This document shows positions 45,276-54,842 of a DNA stretch of 64,000 nt, piece by piece. Origin of the DNA: Mogibacterium diversum (GTDB lineage Bacteria > Bacillota > Clostridia > Peptostreptococcales > Anaerovoracaceae); NCBI RefSeq assembly GCF_002998925.1, contig NZ_CP027228.1, forward strand, positions 992,001 to 1,056,000. Reading direction: 5' to 3'. Position 1 is the stretch's first letter. Each line of letters starts with the position of its first letter. The notes beneath the pieces are model-generated. The model was not told the origin of the DNA and did not search any database. It saw nothing but the letters and a program-made list of their open reading frames with translations. Made by a program: the position numbers and the translations under genes.

Positions 45276-45887
45276 CTATAGTGTCTCGAGTTTCGAATAG
45301 ATGTCGCCCTTTATCTCATCTATCGTTTTACTCGCATCAATCCTGACTATGCGCTCAGGGTATTTATCGCAAAGCGCCTTATAGCCATCATACACACGAT
45401 AGTGGAAATCCAGCTTCTGCTGCTCAAGTCTGTCTCTAACATCTTTACCGATTCTAGCTCTACCAATCTCAGGGTCTAAGTCCATGAAGAAAGTGACATC
45501 TGGCTCAAGTCCACCTGTCGCATATCTATTCACCTCTGAAACCTGGTCACCAAGGTTTCTTCCGAAGCCTTGATATGCGATGCTTGAATCGACAAATCTA
45601 TCGCAAACTACAACCGCACCTCCCTCGAGCGCTGGTCTTATCTTCTCAGCAACATGCTGTGCCCTAGCGGCCGCATATATTAACATCTCTGTAACATCGT
45701 CCATCTCGGCATTTGCATTATCAAGAACGATGCTGCGAAGCTTCTCACTAATCGACGTTCCACCGGGTTCCCTGGAAACTACAACTTCCCTGCCATTGCT
45801 TACAAAATAAGCCCTAATATTTTCAACCTGTGTGCTTTTGCCAGAGCCATCCGGCCCCTCAAGCGTAATAAAAATTCCCTTTGGCAC
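45276..45887 (-). CDS. tmk: Thymidylate kinase
   Basis: 203 residues, normal length. P-loop GPDGSGKST (11-19), the SREPGGT dTMP motif, DRFVDSSIAYQG and the RIGKDVRDRLEQQ lid. It phosphorylates dTMP to dTDP. First of the tmk-holB-ricT-trmN block; a small membrane protein gene lies 11 bp upstream. Confidence 0.96.
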   Translation of the reverse strand: MPKGIFITLEGPDGSGKSTQVENIRAYFVSNGREVVVSREPGGTSISEKLRSIVLDNANAEMDDVTEMLIYAAARAQHVAEKIRPALEGGAVVVCDRFVDSSIAYQGFGRNLGDQVSEVNRYATGGLEPDVTFFMDLDPEIGRARIGKDVRDRLEQQKLDFHYRVYDGYKALCDKYPERIVRIDASKTIDEIKGDIYSKLETL

Positions 45888-45898
45888 TTCGCCACCAC

Positions 45899-46123
45899 CT
45901 ATCTATGCGTATTTCTATCAGATTGCTCTATCGGGTCTGGAATGTGGATTTTGAATCCTTCCTTTCGAGCTTTCTTCCGTTCATCTAACTTGCGCTTCTC
46001 GGCAGCTTGCCTAGCCTGCTTCTTGCCCCTTACGGTATCAAAATAGTCTACAAACAGGTAAATACCTAAGACACCCATTGGCACCGTCAGCAGCAGCGCC
46101 AATATGTATTTGAACAATATCAT
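45899..46123 (-). CDS. Small single-pass membrane protein
   Basis: 74 residues. An N-terminal helix (about 4-27, YILALLLTVPMGVLGIYLFV) is followed by a highly charged, Lys/Arg/Glu-rich cytoplasmic tail with coiled-coil character. It is directly upstream of tmk (11 bp) and reads as the first gene of that operon. I do not recognise the family. Confidence 0.55.
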   Translation of the reverse strand: MILFKYILALLLTVPMGVLGIYLFVDYFDTVRGKKQARQAAEKRKLDERKKARKEGFKIHIPDPIEQSDRNTHR

Positions 46124-46371
46124 ACGGGCTTTCCTCCCACACTTTTTGCTTCATTATCTCACATGTATACAGAATGTATTATACCATAAGATTAAAAAAG
46201 ATACAGTTTTCATAAAACGTCTTTTTTCGAAATCAATATTCTCCTTAAATGATTTTCTCAAGCAATTTATAGGTTATATAAGTTAAGGATATATGCCCAC
46301 TGCTCTACAACTGATGGCATTAATATGGTAAACTTAATTAGTTAATTAGATTTAAACGCAGGAGGATTAAT
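46124..46371. promoter_or_regulatory. Divergent intergenic region upstream of gltX
   Basis: AT-rich, 248 bp, without an ORF or RNA that I can recognise; a T-box structure was sought and not seen. GGAGG lies before the gltX start. Confidence 0.35.
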
Positions 46372-48048
46372 ATGAATTCAATTGAGCTCAGCGAACTCAT
46401 CTATCCTGAGATTGCAAACGATACTGACTACGAAGCCATGTACCCTAAGCGTAATCTCCCGGAGGGAGCTAAAGTCACCAGACTTGGTCCAAGCCCTACT
46501 GGATTTATTCATCTCGGAAATCTGTATGGTGCTTTTGTAGACGAGAGACTCGCTCACCAGAGCAATGGTGTCTTCTATCTTAGAATCGAAGATACTGACG
46601 ATAAGAGGTTTGTCGAAAATGCCGTAGAAACAATTATCTCGTCTCTAGCATTCTTCGGAATCAAGTTCGACGAAGGTGTCACTGAACATGGTGATGTCGG
46701 TAGCTACGGCGATTATACGCAGAGCCACCGCGGAGAAATATATAGATTCTATGCCAAGAAGCTGCTCGCTGAAGGCAAAGCATACCCTTGTTTCCTAACA
46801 GAAGAAGAAATCAGCGCGATTAGAGAGAAGCAAGAAAAGGAAAAGATCGCTCCTGGAATCTATGCAGGATGGTCAAAGTATAGGGATTGGGATAAGGATC
46901 CAGAGATTCAGAAGCTCGTTACTGACCACATCGATGCAGGCGACCCATTTGTAATAAGATTAAAGTCAGACGGTACCCCTAACGCTACCGGCGAGGATAT
47001 CAAGAGAAATAAAGTCGTTGATGGAATAAGAGGCACCCTTGATGTGCCGGAAAACTTTCAGGACATTGTAATAATTAAGACTACAGGCATTCCGACTTAT
47101 CATTTTGCACATGCCGTTGACGACCACCTGATGAGAACGACTCACGTCATACGCGGAGAAGAGTGGCTTCCTTCACTTCCAATTCATGTCGAGCTTTTTG
47201 AGAAGCTAGGATTTGAACTTCCAGTATACTGCCACACTGCTCAGCTGATGAAAATAGGAGAAGATGGCAACAAGAGGAAGCTGTCGAAGCGTAAGGATCC
47301 AGAGCTTTCACTGGATTATTATAGAGATCAGGGATATCATCCTGCTGCAGTTAGGGAGTATCTACTAACTATTTTGAACTCAAATTACGAGGAATGGCGC
47401 ATGGAGAATCCAGAGGCAGATATTGATGAATTCAAATTCACCACTGAGAAGATGAGTAACTCTGGTGCACTTTTTGACCTCGATAAGCTTAATGACGTGA
47501 GCAAGGAAGCTATGCTACACATTCCTGCTTATGAAATCGCTGAGTTTTTAAAGGATTGGTCACTCGAGTTCGCCCCTGAGTACAGTTACATATTCGATGA
47601 CATGGATCTTCTAGTGAAAATTCTTGACTTAGGTAGAGATGAGAAAAAACCTCGCAAGGACCTCGTGTACGCAAGGCAGATTATGGAATTCATCAGCTAT
47701 TTCTATGATCAGAGTTTTAAAATCGTTGATGAAGTCCCTGCCGAAGCTGAAGCAGATAAGGTAAAGATTCTCGGGGAATACCTATCGTCTTACAACCACG
47801 CTGATACACAGGAAGAATGGTTCAATAAGATAAGAGAAATTGCAACTAACCTAGGTTATGCTGCAAAGCCTAAGGACTATAAAAAGAATCCAGACGATTA
47901 TAAGGGGCACGTTGGACACGTAAGCACAGTTATCAGACTTGCTCTCGTCGGCCGTGCACAGTCTCCTGATGTATGGGCAATACAGCAGATTATGGGCGAA
48001 GATATGGTCAAAGCCAGAATTAACCGAATGATAGAAGAGGAGAAATAA
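46372..48048 (+). CDS. gltX: Glutamyl-tRNA synthetase
   Basis: 558 residues, longer than typical GltX (about 480-500). Class I motifs are GPSPTGFIHLGN (39-50) for the HIGH box and KLSKRKDPE (303-311) for KMSKS; the second His of HIGH is Asn. RIEDTDDKR is conserved. It charges tRNA-Glu (possibly tRNA-Gln through GatCAB). AGGAGG precedes the ATG. It ends two bases before the next gene, a nucleotidyltransferase. Confidence 0.92.
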   Translation: MNSIELSELIYPEIANDTDYEAMYPKRNLPEGAKVTRLGPSPTGFIHLGNLYGAFVDERLAHQSNGVFYLRIEDTDDKRFVENAVETIISSLAFFGIKFDEGVTEHGDVGSYGDYTQSHRGEIYRFYAKKLLAEGKAYPCFLTEEEISAIREKQEKEKIAPGIYAGWSKYRDWDKDPEIQKLVTDHIDAGDPFVIRLKSDGTPNATGEDIKRNKVVDGIRGTLDVPENFQDIVIIKTTGIPTYHFAHAVDDHLMRTTHVIRGEEWLPSLPIHVELFEKLGFELPVYCHTAQLMKIGEDGNKRKLSKRKDPELSLDYYRDQGYHPAAVREYLLTILNSNYEEWRMENPEADIDEFKFTTEKMSNSGALFDLDKLNDVSKEAMLHIPAYEIAEFLKDWSLEFAPEYSYIFDDMDLLVKILDLGRDEKKPRKDLVYARQIMEFISYFYDQSFKIVDEVPAEAEADKVKILGEYLSSYNHADTQEEWFNKIREIATNLGYAAKPKDYKKNPDDYKGHVGHVSTVIRLALVGRAQSPDVWAIQQIMGEDMVKARINRMIEEEK

Positions 48049-48049
48049 A

Positions 48050-48955
48050 ATGGAACCAATTCTAGTAATAATGGCTGCCGGAATGGGAAGTCGATATGGC
48101 GGACCGAAGCAAATTGATCCGATTACGTCTGAGGGTGACATTATCATGGATTTTTCCCTCTATGACGCATATCAGGCAGGTTTTAGGAGAGTCGCTTTTA
48201 TAATTAAGAAGGATTTTGAAGAGGACTTTAGAGCCCATATCGAAGGAAGAGCTGGCAAGCTGTTTGAAACTCACTACGCAGTTCAGGATATTCACGATCT
48301 ACCAGAAGGCTACTCTGTTCCAGATGGAAGAACTAAACCTTGGGGTACTGGTCATGCCGTCCTTGCAGCAAGAGATTATATCGATGCACCTTTCGCTGTT
48401 ATTAACGCAGATGACTACTATGGTCAGGAAGCATTTGAGAAGATATACAAATTCCTCAGTGAATCCGCCGATGCTACACACCACTGTATGGTAGGCTTCA
48501 AGATTGAGAATACGCTCTCTCAAAATGGTTCAGTTGCTCGTGGGCTCTGTGAGGTTACGGATGGATATCTAACGGATATCGAGGAGCATTCGGATGTTAT
48601 ACGTGAGAGTGACGGTGTAATTCGAGCAACAAGTTCAAAAGGTGTGAGACACGATGTACCTGATGGTCAATCGGTATCCATGAACCTATGGGGGTTTGGT
48701 GCTGAATTCCTCGAGGTTATGAAAGCTGGTTTTCCGGCTGCACTCGATAAAATCATAGAGCAAAATCCACTGAAGGGAGAGTACTTCCTTCCTTACTGCA
48801 TCGATACAGAGGTCAAAGCTGGTAGAGCTACCGTTGCAGTCCTTCAGTCAAGCGACAAGTGGTTCGGTGTCACCTACAAAGAGGATAAGGATGAGGTTGC
48901 CGCGAAGTTTTCCGAGATGAAGGTTGACGGAAAATATCCAAAGGAACTATGGTAA
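48050..48955 (+). CDS. Nucleotidyltransferase-family (sugar-1-phosphate NTP transferase) protein
   Basis: 301 residues. The NTP-transferase loop is AAGMGSRYGGPKQ (9-21) and INADDYYG (metal-binding DD) lies near residue 117; PWGTGHAVL is a substrate loop. These place it in the RmlA/GalU-like superfamily. It is translationally adjacent to gltX and followed by a strong terminator. The sugar is unknown; UTP-sugar metabolism for cell wall polymers is plausible. Confidence 0.85.
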   Translation: MEPILVIMAAGMGSRYGGPKQIDPITSEGDIIMDFSLYDAYQAGFRRVAFIIKKDFEEDFRAHIEGRAGKLFETHYAVQDIHDLPEGYSVPDGRTKPWGTGHAVLAARDYIDAPFAVINADDYYGQEAFEKIYKFLSESADATHHCMVGFKIENTLSQNGSVARGLCEVTDGYLTDIEEHSDVIRESDGVIRATSSKGVRHDVPDGQSVSMNLWGFGAEFLEVMKAGFPAALDKIIEQNPLKGEYFLPYCIDTEVKAGRATVAVLQSSDKWFGVTYKEDKDEVAAKFSEMKVDGKYPKELW

Positions 48956-48972
48956 GAAATTGCTACATTACA

Positions 48973-49000
48973 AAAGCGGGACGCAGGTCCCGCTTTTTTT
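48973..49000 (+). terminator. Terminator after the gltX-nucleotidyltransferase operon
   Basis: Perfect stem AAAGCGGGAC / GTCCCGCTTT with loop GCAG, followed by T. Confidence 0.9.
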
Positions 49001-49034
49001 CGTATCATGTTAATTTTGAAAGGTTGGCGATATG

Positions 49035-50975
49035 CTACCTTGCCGTGCGCTTTCTAGCTGCTAACAAGCCGAGGGATGCTAGTGCAGATCCTATAAACAC
49101 AATTGAGTAAGGAAGAAGCCCATTGCTATCACCTGTCTTAGGTGTGTGTCTATGCTTGTTGATAACAGGCTTCTTTGGCATAACCGGTGTCGGATTATGG
49201 GTCTTATTAGTGTCAAACTTGTAATAGTTTGTGCTAACCTTTGCCTGATTATCTACTGGCTTTCCATTAATATCCTCATCTACCTTAACCTTGTAAGTCA
49301 CCGTAAATGTCTCGTCATTACCGAGATTTGTCTTTCTCCAAGTGATGACACCGTTTTGTTCCACCCCACCATTATCTGCGGAACCTGAAACGTACTTCGT
49401 GTACTTAGGAATAGCATCTGTAATCGTCACATCATCTGCTCGTCCGATTGTATTCTTATACGTTATCTTATATGTAAGTACATCTCCACCCTTAACTGTC
49501 TTTCCGTCAACGCTAGTGGACATATCGTCTTTAAAAACGTCCTTCTTAGGCTTAGTTGGTGGTAGTAGCTTAGTCTCAACGGTATTCGTAGGAACTGACA
49601 CATTATCAAAATACATCTTTGCTGCTGAGTTTGTAATAGTATTATCACCCTCCACTAGCGCCCTGCTATTTGTCTCAGTCTTATAAGTTATCTCGTAAAC
49701 TTTGCCGCCCTTATCTCTTGCGAACAGAGCATTTTTAATGATATTAATCTCTACGTGGTCCTGACCATTTTCATTATCCGGTGTCACGGTCACACGATAA
49801 TCTTGCCCTTCGACTAGAGTGTTGCCATCAAACTTAACGATTGCTTCTTTGAAATCTACTTTCTTATCAAAGGTATCGGCAAATTTCAACGACTTAATAT
49901 CATCAATTATATCAGTACCCGGTCTTGGGACTGTGTACCTTACAGTGTAGTTGATAGGCTCTCCAACACGCTTTGGTGCCTGTGCTTTATCTACAGTTTT
50001 CTTAGCTGCTGTACCAGGATTATTATGGTAAGGAACTTCAGCAAAGAACTTAAACAGACCACCGCTCGTTACAGAAGAATTATAGGCAAAAGTAATCGAG
50101 TTTGTCTTGCTGCGCATAACAAATCCTGTTTTGTTATACTCATCCTGCCCGCTAGTTCCAGCTGCAGTGATGCTCGCATTCGCTTTCCACCAATGCCAGT
50201 TGCCAGATCCATTTTCCTCATCCAAACTAACCGCTCTATTGTAAACGATCTTATCAATAGTGCTATCAAGATTCTTGACCCCTAGCTCTTCATAAAAAGA
50301 AAATCTGCGGTTCCCAGCGATTGGATTTCCTGGCTTCACATCGATATCAGCTGGCTGCATCGTCAGTTTTAAATCGCAAGGTGTACCATCAGCATACTCG
50401 AGAGTTGCTGTAACGTCTGTCTTAGTGTTGAAAGACCAAATATTGTCATTAGTAAAATTAGGATGATCAGGATATACATAATCCATCAGCTGAATACCAC
50501 TATCACCCCAGTTTTGGTCAACCGTCAAAAAAGGCACCCCTGCATTGGCATCATTAAAGTTTGCCTGCTGCCCGTAATATACCGTTGGATTCAGCTGTAG
50601 GTGAGAAACCTTCACTCTCACGTTGACCTTTTTGCCATTTACTTCACCAGCATTAGTGAATAGAAGTTCTAGCACATTATCGTAATCCTGCTTCGAATTG
50701 GACTTCTCATACTTGTGCATGAACACCGTACTCTTAGTCCACGAGCCATTTGGGGTCACTACTTCTTTCAGAGTTCCCGAGCCAGTGCTAACGACCTGCA
50801 TATTCTCCTGTCGGCACTTGAACTCATATAGGTTGAGATTTGCTAGATTAAGATCAGTCGTTGTATTCTCAACCGCAAAAACCTCCATATTCGGTGCAGC
50901 TATCCCTATCATCATCAGAAATGATAGTAGCAAAACGAATAATTTGCGAACTGACAACGCTTGCCTTTTTTCCAT
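49035..50975 (-). CDS. Large surface protein with isopeptide/DUF11-like repeats and sortase-like signal
   Basis: 646 residues. Signal peptide 1-34 (basic start, then LLLSFLMMIGIAAP, cut near VFA-VEN). The middle and C-terminal parts contain beta-rich domains with KPKKDVFKDD and DVLTYKITYKN, typical DUF11/fimbrial isopeptide-forming domains. At the C-terminus lies TPKTG (611-615), then a hydrophobic helix and RKRTAR tail. This is the layout of a sortase substrate but with T instead of L in LPxTG. Likely an adhesin or pilus-like surface protein. AGGAACAAT lies before the ATG. No sortase gene is in the window. Confidence 0.82.
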   Translation of the reverse strand: MEKRQALSVRKLFVLLLSFLMMIGIAAPNMEVFAVENTTTDLNLANLNLYEFKCRQENMQVVSTGSGTLKEVVTPNGSWTKSTVFMHKYEKSNSKQDYDNVLELLFTNAGEVNGKKVNVRVKVSHLQLNPTVYYGQQANFNDANAGVPFLTVDQNWGDSGIQLMDYVYPDHPNFTNDNIWSFNTKTDVTATLEYADGTPCDLKLTMQPADIDVKPGNPIAGNRRFSFYEELGVKNLDSTIDKIVYNRAVSLDEENGSGNWHWWKANASITAAGTSGQDEYNKTGFVMRSKTNSITFAYNSSVTSGGLFKFFAEVPYHNNPGTAAKKTVDKAQAPKRVGEPINYTVRYTVPRPGTDIIDDIKSLKFADTFDKKVDFKEAIVKFDGNTLVEGQDYRVTVTPDNENGQDHVEINIIKNALFARDKGGKVYEITYKTETNSRALVEGDNTITNSAAKMYFDNVSVPTNTVETKLLPPTKPKKDVFKDDMSTSVDGKTVKGGDVLTYKITYKNTIGRADDVTITDAIPKYTKYVSGSADNGGVEQNGVITWRKTNLGNDETFTVTYKVKVDEDINGKPVDNQAKVSTNYYKFDTNKTHNPTPVMPKKPVINKHRHTPKTGDSNGLLPYSIVFIGSALASLGLLAARKRTAR

Positions 50976-51099
50976 AATTGTTCCTTCTTTCTTATTTATT
51001 TAATTAAAATACAAAGATGTTCAAACGTTACGCTTTTAGTAATAACTCTTTGATAAATATTACCTAATAGGTACATTATACACTATTGTAAGAATTTTA

Positions 51100-52554
51100 T
51101 CATTTAATATTTTTTCTTAATTTCCTCGCATAGGAAAGTGTTTGCTTAAGCGCATCATCCTTTGATACACCAGCTAGTCTCAGTTTGTGCGCATATTCGA
51201 GGATTGTGCCGAAGTCATCGCCTGGCATAATTCCCCTATCGATCAAGTCCTTTCCTGCAACATAAGGTCTCGCCATCATGTCTCTGTACAGATCTAGTCT
51301 ATCGAACAAGAACTTTATCAGTTCTTGCTCCCTTAATTTTTCATCAGCTGTGTAAAGCTCTGATTCTATCTCAATATTGCCCTGTGTCTCGTGTGTCTCG
51401 TTTGACGCCTGACTCAGATTATGAGCATCCAGGTGTGGCAATTTTGGCTTATCGCAGATTGCAAAATATATAAGATCAATAGGAGCAACAGCATCGTCAA
51501 ACATTCGGTTCGTCTTCTTGACCGACGATCTCGCTTCAGCAATCTTGTTTGGGCGCATATGGTTAGGAAGCATATTGGCTATGTACCTCTTTATATCGCT
51601 GCCATGACACACGTGGTCCAGAAATCGCTCCGCGATTTCTGCTCCTTGTAGCTCGTGACCATACGCGTGAATTGCGCCATTAACGAATTCAGTCGTCGTG
51701 ATCTTGCCGAAATCATGAGTGAGAGCCAGCAGCATAAACGCGTATGGGTCACTCGCAGAAGGCCTGAAATGGGCCGCTCTATCCAGAACCATCATGGTGT
51801 GAGTCCAGACATCACCTTCTGGATGGAACTTAGGATTTTGTTCTAGCCCGATCAGCTGTTCGAGCTCCTGGAACCAGTATCCGAGCTGGCCCATTTCCCG
51901 CAGGCATTCAAAGAATTCGGATGGCCGGCGGGATTCCAGGAGCGCCTTCTTCATCTCCATCTCGACGCGCTCGGCCGAAAGATTCCTGAGGTCCAGCGCC
52001 CTGCAGATTGAAATCGTGGAAGGCGCGACCTGGAATCCGAACCTGGATCTGAACTGGGCAGCACGGAGGGCACGGAGTGGATCCTCACCGAATTTCTTAT
52101 CGTCTATGTGACGGATTATTCGGTTTTTGATATCCTCCGTGCCTCCATACGGATCTGCGATTTCACCACTCAGAATATCCTTGAGAAGCGCATTCATAGT
52201 GAAATCGCGCCTCCGTGCTGCTTCCTTGATTCCGATAAACGGATCGATTTCAATTTCAAAATCACGATGCCCATTCCCCGCCTTACGCTCTGAACGCGGT
52301 AAAGCAATGTCTATCTGATGACCAGCAAGCGAGTACACACCAAAAGCAGAGCCGAATCGAATTGGCTTTCCAAGTTCCTTTAACACCGCTTCTAGAACCT
52401 CCTCAGAGATTCCATGTACTTCAATATCCACATCCTTAATGGGACGCTTCATAATCTCATCACGAACGGCTCCGCCTACCATGTACGCACGCCCTCCAAG
52501 CTCTGCCACCCGGGAGGCTAACTTTTCAATTATCGTTTTATCTATCTCATTCAT
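51100..52554 (-). CDS. cca: CCA tRNA nucleotidyltransferase with HD domain
   Basis: 484 residues. The nucleotidyltransferase core is GGAVRDEIMKRPIKDVDIEV (DxD metal ligands), followed by RRDFTMNAL and the RFGFQVAP region, then an HD-type motif (LLALTHDFGKI). It repairs or adds the tRNA 3' CCA end; the HD part may act as 2',3'-phosphodiesterase. The stretch near 51860-52080 is visibly richer in GC and uses different codons from the rest of the gene, suggesting a recombinant segment. Confidence 0.9.
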   Translation of the reverse strand: MNEIDKTIIEKLASRVAELGGRAYMVGGAVRDEIMKRPIKDVDIEVHGISEEVLEAVLKELGKPIRFGSAFGVYSLAGHQIDIALPRSERKAGNGHRDFEIEIDPFIGIKEAARRRDFTMNALLKDILSGEIADPYGGTEDIKNRIIRHIDDKKFGEDPLRALRAAQFRSRFGFQVAPSTISICRALDLRNLSAERVEMEMKKALLESRRPSEFFECLREMGQLGYWFQELEQLIGLEQNPKFHPEGDVWTHTMMVLDRAAHFRPSASDPYAFMLLALTHDFGKITTTEFVNGAIHAYGHELQGAEIAERFLDHVCHGSDIKRYIANMLPNHMRPNKIAEARSSVKKTNRMFDDAVAPIDLIYFAICDKPKLPHLDAHNLSQASNETHETQGNIEIESELYTADEKLREQELIKFLFDRLDLYRDMMARPYVAGKDLIDRGIMPGDDFGTILEYAHKLRLAGVSKDDALKQTLSYARKLRKNIK

Positions 52555-52568
52555 TTAATTATTCTTGC

Positions 52569-54293
52569 CTACACATAGCTCTGACTCTCAACGTCGAACA
52601 CACCTCTTGTTGTGAGTCTTAGTTTTGGAATAACTGGAAGACTCATGAAGGAAAGCGTCATAAACGGATCTATCGATCTGCTCACTCCGAGTTCAAAAGC
52701 TCTCGCCTTTGCATCTTCAAGATTTCTATTCACGTCAATAAGCGGAGCATCACTCATGAGACCAGCAATCCCCAGCTTCACATCTCCGATGCATCTACCG
52801 CCGTCAAATACCGTTATTCCCCCGCCATTTTCCGCAATATGATTAACTGCAGCAGCCATATCCTCATCATTGGTTCCGACAACTATGATGTTATGTGAAT
52901 CGTGTGATATGCTAGTGGCAACTGCACCACTCTTTAGTCCATACCCCTTTATATATCCGATTCCGATATGTCCCGTATAGTTATGTCTCTCCACTACAGC
53001 GATTTTAAGGATATCTTCGGCAACATCCACACCAGTTGCATACCCTTCATCTATGGTCATCAGCTCACCAGGAACCATGCCAAGCACACCTCTAGGTCTA
53101 TCTATCTTAAATGCTTCAGGTTTTAACCTATCGACCTTAAACGTACTATGTGCCCTTGTAGTCAGGAATTCATCTACTTCCGGAGCCTTAAACTCTTTGA
53201 GCTTGCCATTATTGAACATAAGCTTGCCCTTCTTGTAGACCTGCTCGACTGTAAAATTTTCAAAATTATCTATTATGGCGAAATCAGCAAGATACCCGAG
53301 TGCAATTGCGCCGCGGTTATTCAATCTGAAATATCTAGCTGCGTTGGTGCTCGCAACCTTAATAGCCAGTATCGGATCTGCTCCCATAGAGATAGCTTTC
53401 TTAATTATATAATCTATATGCCCTTTCTCCAACAGGTCTGACGGATGCTTATCATCAGTGCAGAACATACATCTATCTGCGTATTTGTCTGTCAAAAGCG
53501 GCATCAGCGCCTCGAGGTTATGGGCTGCTGTACCTTCTCTTATCATTATTACTTGACCGAGTTCAAGCTTCTCTATCGCTTCTTCTGCTGTAGCACATTC
53601 GTGGTCGGAATACACGCCAGCGGCAACGTATGCATTTAGAGCCTTGCCCTTCACCCCTGGTGCATGGCCGTCTATCTTCTTGTGGTGTGCCTGTGCAGCG
53701 ACTATCTTTTCTACAACCTGCTCATCTGCAGCGACTGTACCGACATAATTCATCATCTCTGCGAGTCCCTGCACTCTAGGATGTTCGTAGAAACTGTCTA
53801 TCGCTCTATAATCGAGCGTTGCACCAGACTCGTCAAGTGGAGTTGCAGGAACGCATGAAGGGAGCATAAAGCGCACGTCTATCGGGAGCCCTTCGGTCGC
53901 CTGGAGCATGTATTCGATTCCATCTGTCCCCATGACGTTTGCAATCTCATGAGGGTCCGTTACCACCGTAGTCGTTCCATGAGGAAGCACCGCCCTTACA
54001 AATTCAGTCGGCGTAACAAGAGAGCTCTCAAGGTGGATATGTGCATCTAGAAATCCCGGGCACACGATTTTGCCCGTCATATCCACTTCCTTTTCACCAT
54101 CATACTCACCAATTCCAGCGATCAACCCATTCGTAACTGCTATGTCAGCGTTCCGTAGTTCACCTGAGAATACACTCACATATGTTGCATTCTTAAGAAC
54201 TAAATCTGCTTTGCACTTGCCTGCCGCAGCCCTTATGACTTTCTGTTTGCGCTGTAATTTGCGATTGATTCTGCCTGTATAGCTTTCGGACAT
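52569..54293 (-). CDS. ade: Adenine deaminase
   Basis: 574 residues, amidohydrolase superfamily. It has CPGFLDAHIHLESS with the first metal histidines, a VTDPHEIANVMG segment, and the DGHAPGVKG and SDHEC loops, all present in bacterial Ade. It converts adenine to hypoxanthine and ammonia. It lies 14 bp downstream of... upstream neighbour none; cca follows it 14 bp later on the same strand, so the two form an operon. Confidence 0.94.
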   Translation of the reverse strand: MSESYTGRINRKLQRKQKVIRAAAGKCKADLVLKNATYVSVFSGELRNADIAVTNGLIAGIGEYDGEKEVDMTGKIVCPGFLDAHIHLESSLVTPTEFVRAVLPHGTTTVVTDPHEIANVMGTDGIEYMLQATEGLPIDVRFMLPSCVPATPLDESGATLDYRAIDSFYEHPRVQGLAEMMNYVGTVAADEQVVEKIVAAQAHHKKIDGHAPGVKGKALNAYVAAGVYSDHECATAEEAIEKLELGQVIMIREGTAAHNLEALMPLLTDKYADRCMFCTDDKHPSDLLEKGHIDYIIKKAISMGADPILAIKVASTNAARYFRLNNRGAIALGYLADFAIIDNFENFTVEQVYKKGKLMFNNGKLKEFKAPEVDEFLTTRAHSTFKVDRLKPEAFKIDRPRGVLGMVPGELMTIDEGYATGVDVAEDILKIAVVERHNYTGHIGIGYIKGYGLKSGAVATSISHDSHNIIVVGTNDEDMAAAVNHIAENGGGITVFDGGRCIGDVKLGIAGLMSDAPLIDVNRNLEDAKARAFELGVSRSIDPFMTLSFMSLPVIPKLRLTTRGVFDVESQSYV

Positions 54294-54413
54294 TTGAGCA
54301 CCCCTTTACTGCACTAATATAAATTACCCTATTGTAACATACTTTTATGAAACCATATTGAACTCAATTACTAAAATCACAGTCAACTAAACTTTACATT
54401 TCGCACATACAAA

Positions 54414-54435
54414 AAGAGCCCCTCGAGGCTCTTTC
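54414..54435 (-). terminator. Terminator of the msrAB-Spx/ArsC operon
   Basis: AAAGAGCC (54414-54421) pairs with GGCTCTTT (54428-54435); the minus strand continues with TTTTTG. Confidence 0.85.
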
Positions 54436-54468
54436 CTAAACGCATTATAGTGGAATAATCTTCTTCCA

Positions 54469-54828
54469 TTATCCCAGAAGTTTCTCTTCCCAGTCCTTCT
54501 CTCTGAAGCCACCGAGCACGAAGTCATCACCAACGACTAGCGGTCTCTTTACAAGCATTCCATTAGATGCTAGAACCTCGAGCTGCTCATCTTCGCTCAT
54601 CGCATCTAGCTTGTCCTTTAGCTCCATTTCTCTGTAGAGCATTCCGCTTGTGTTAAAGAACTTTCTCACCGGCTTGTCACTTCTCGACAGCCAGTCCCTA
54701 AGTTCCTCTTTAGTCGGATTATTTTCAACTATATGTCTGTCATCGTAAGCGACACCATTGTCATCGAGCCACTTCTTAGCCTTCTTGCATGTGCTGCATT
54801 TTGGATACTCATTAAATAGAACTTTCAT
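54469..54828 (-). CDS. ArsC/Spx-family thioredoxin-fold protein
   Basis: 119 residues with CSTCKKAKKWL: redox cysteines 11 and 14, and a KRPLVVGDD segment near residue 94. This matches the ArsC/Spx/YffB family (arsenate reductase-like). It follows msrAB by 14 bp, so a thiol or redox role fits. Its function in arsenate reduction is not shown; Spx-like regulators would carry a CxxC plus a C-terminal domain that is not distinct here. Confidence 0.85.
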   Translation of the reverse strand: MKVLFNEYPKCSTCKKAKKWLDDNGVAYDDRHIVENNPTKEELRDWLSRSDKPVRKFFNTSGMLYREMELKDKLDAMSEDEQLEVLASNGMLVKRPLVVGDDFVLGGFREKDWEEKLLG

Positions 54829-54842
54829 AGTAATCCTCCCTC

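Noticed and set aside
46124..46371. T-box or other riboswitch upstream of gltX
   Set aside because: No T-box sequence (UGGN loop and specifier bulge) or clear terminator pair was found.
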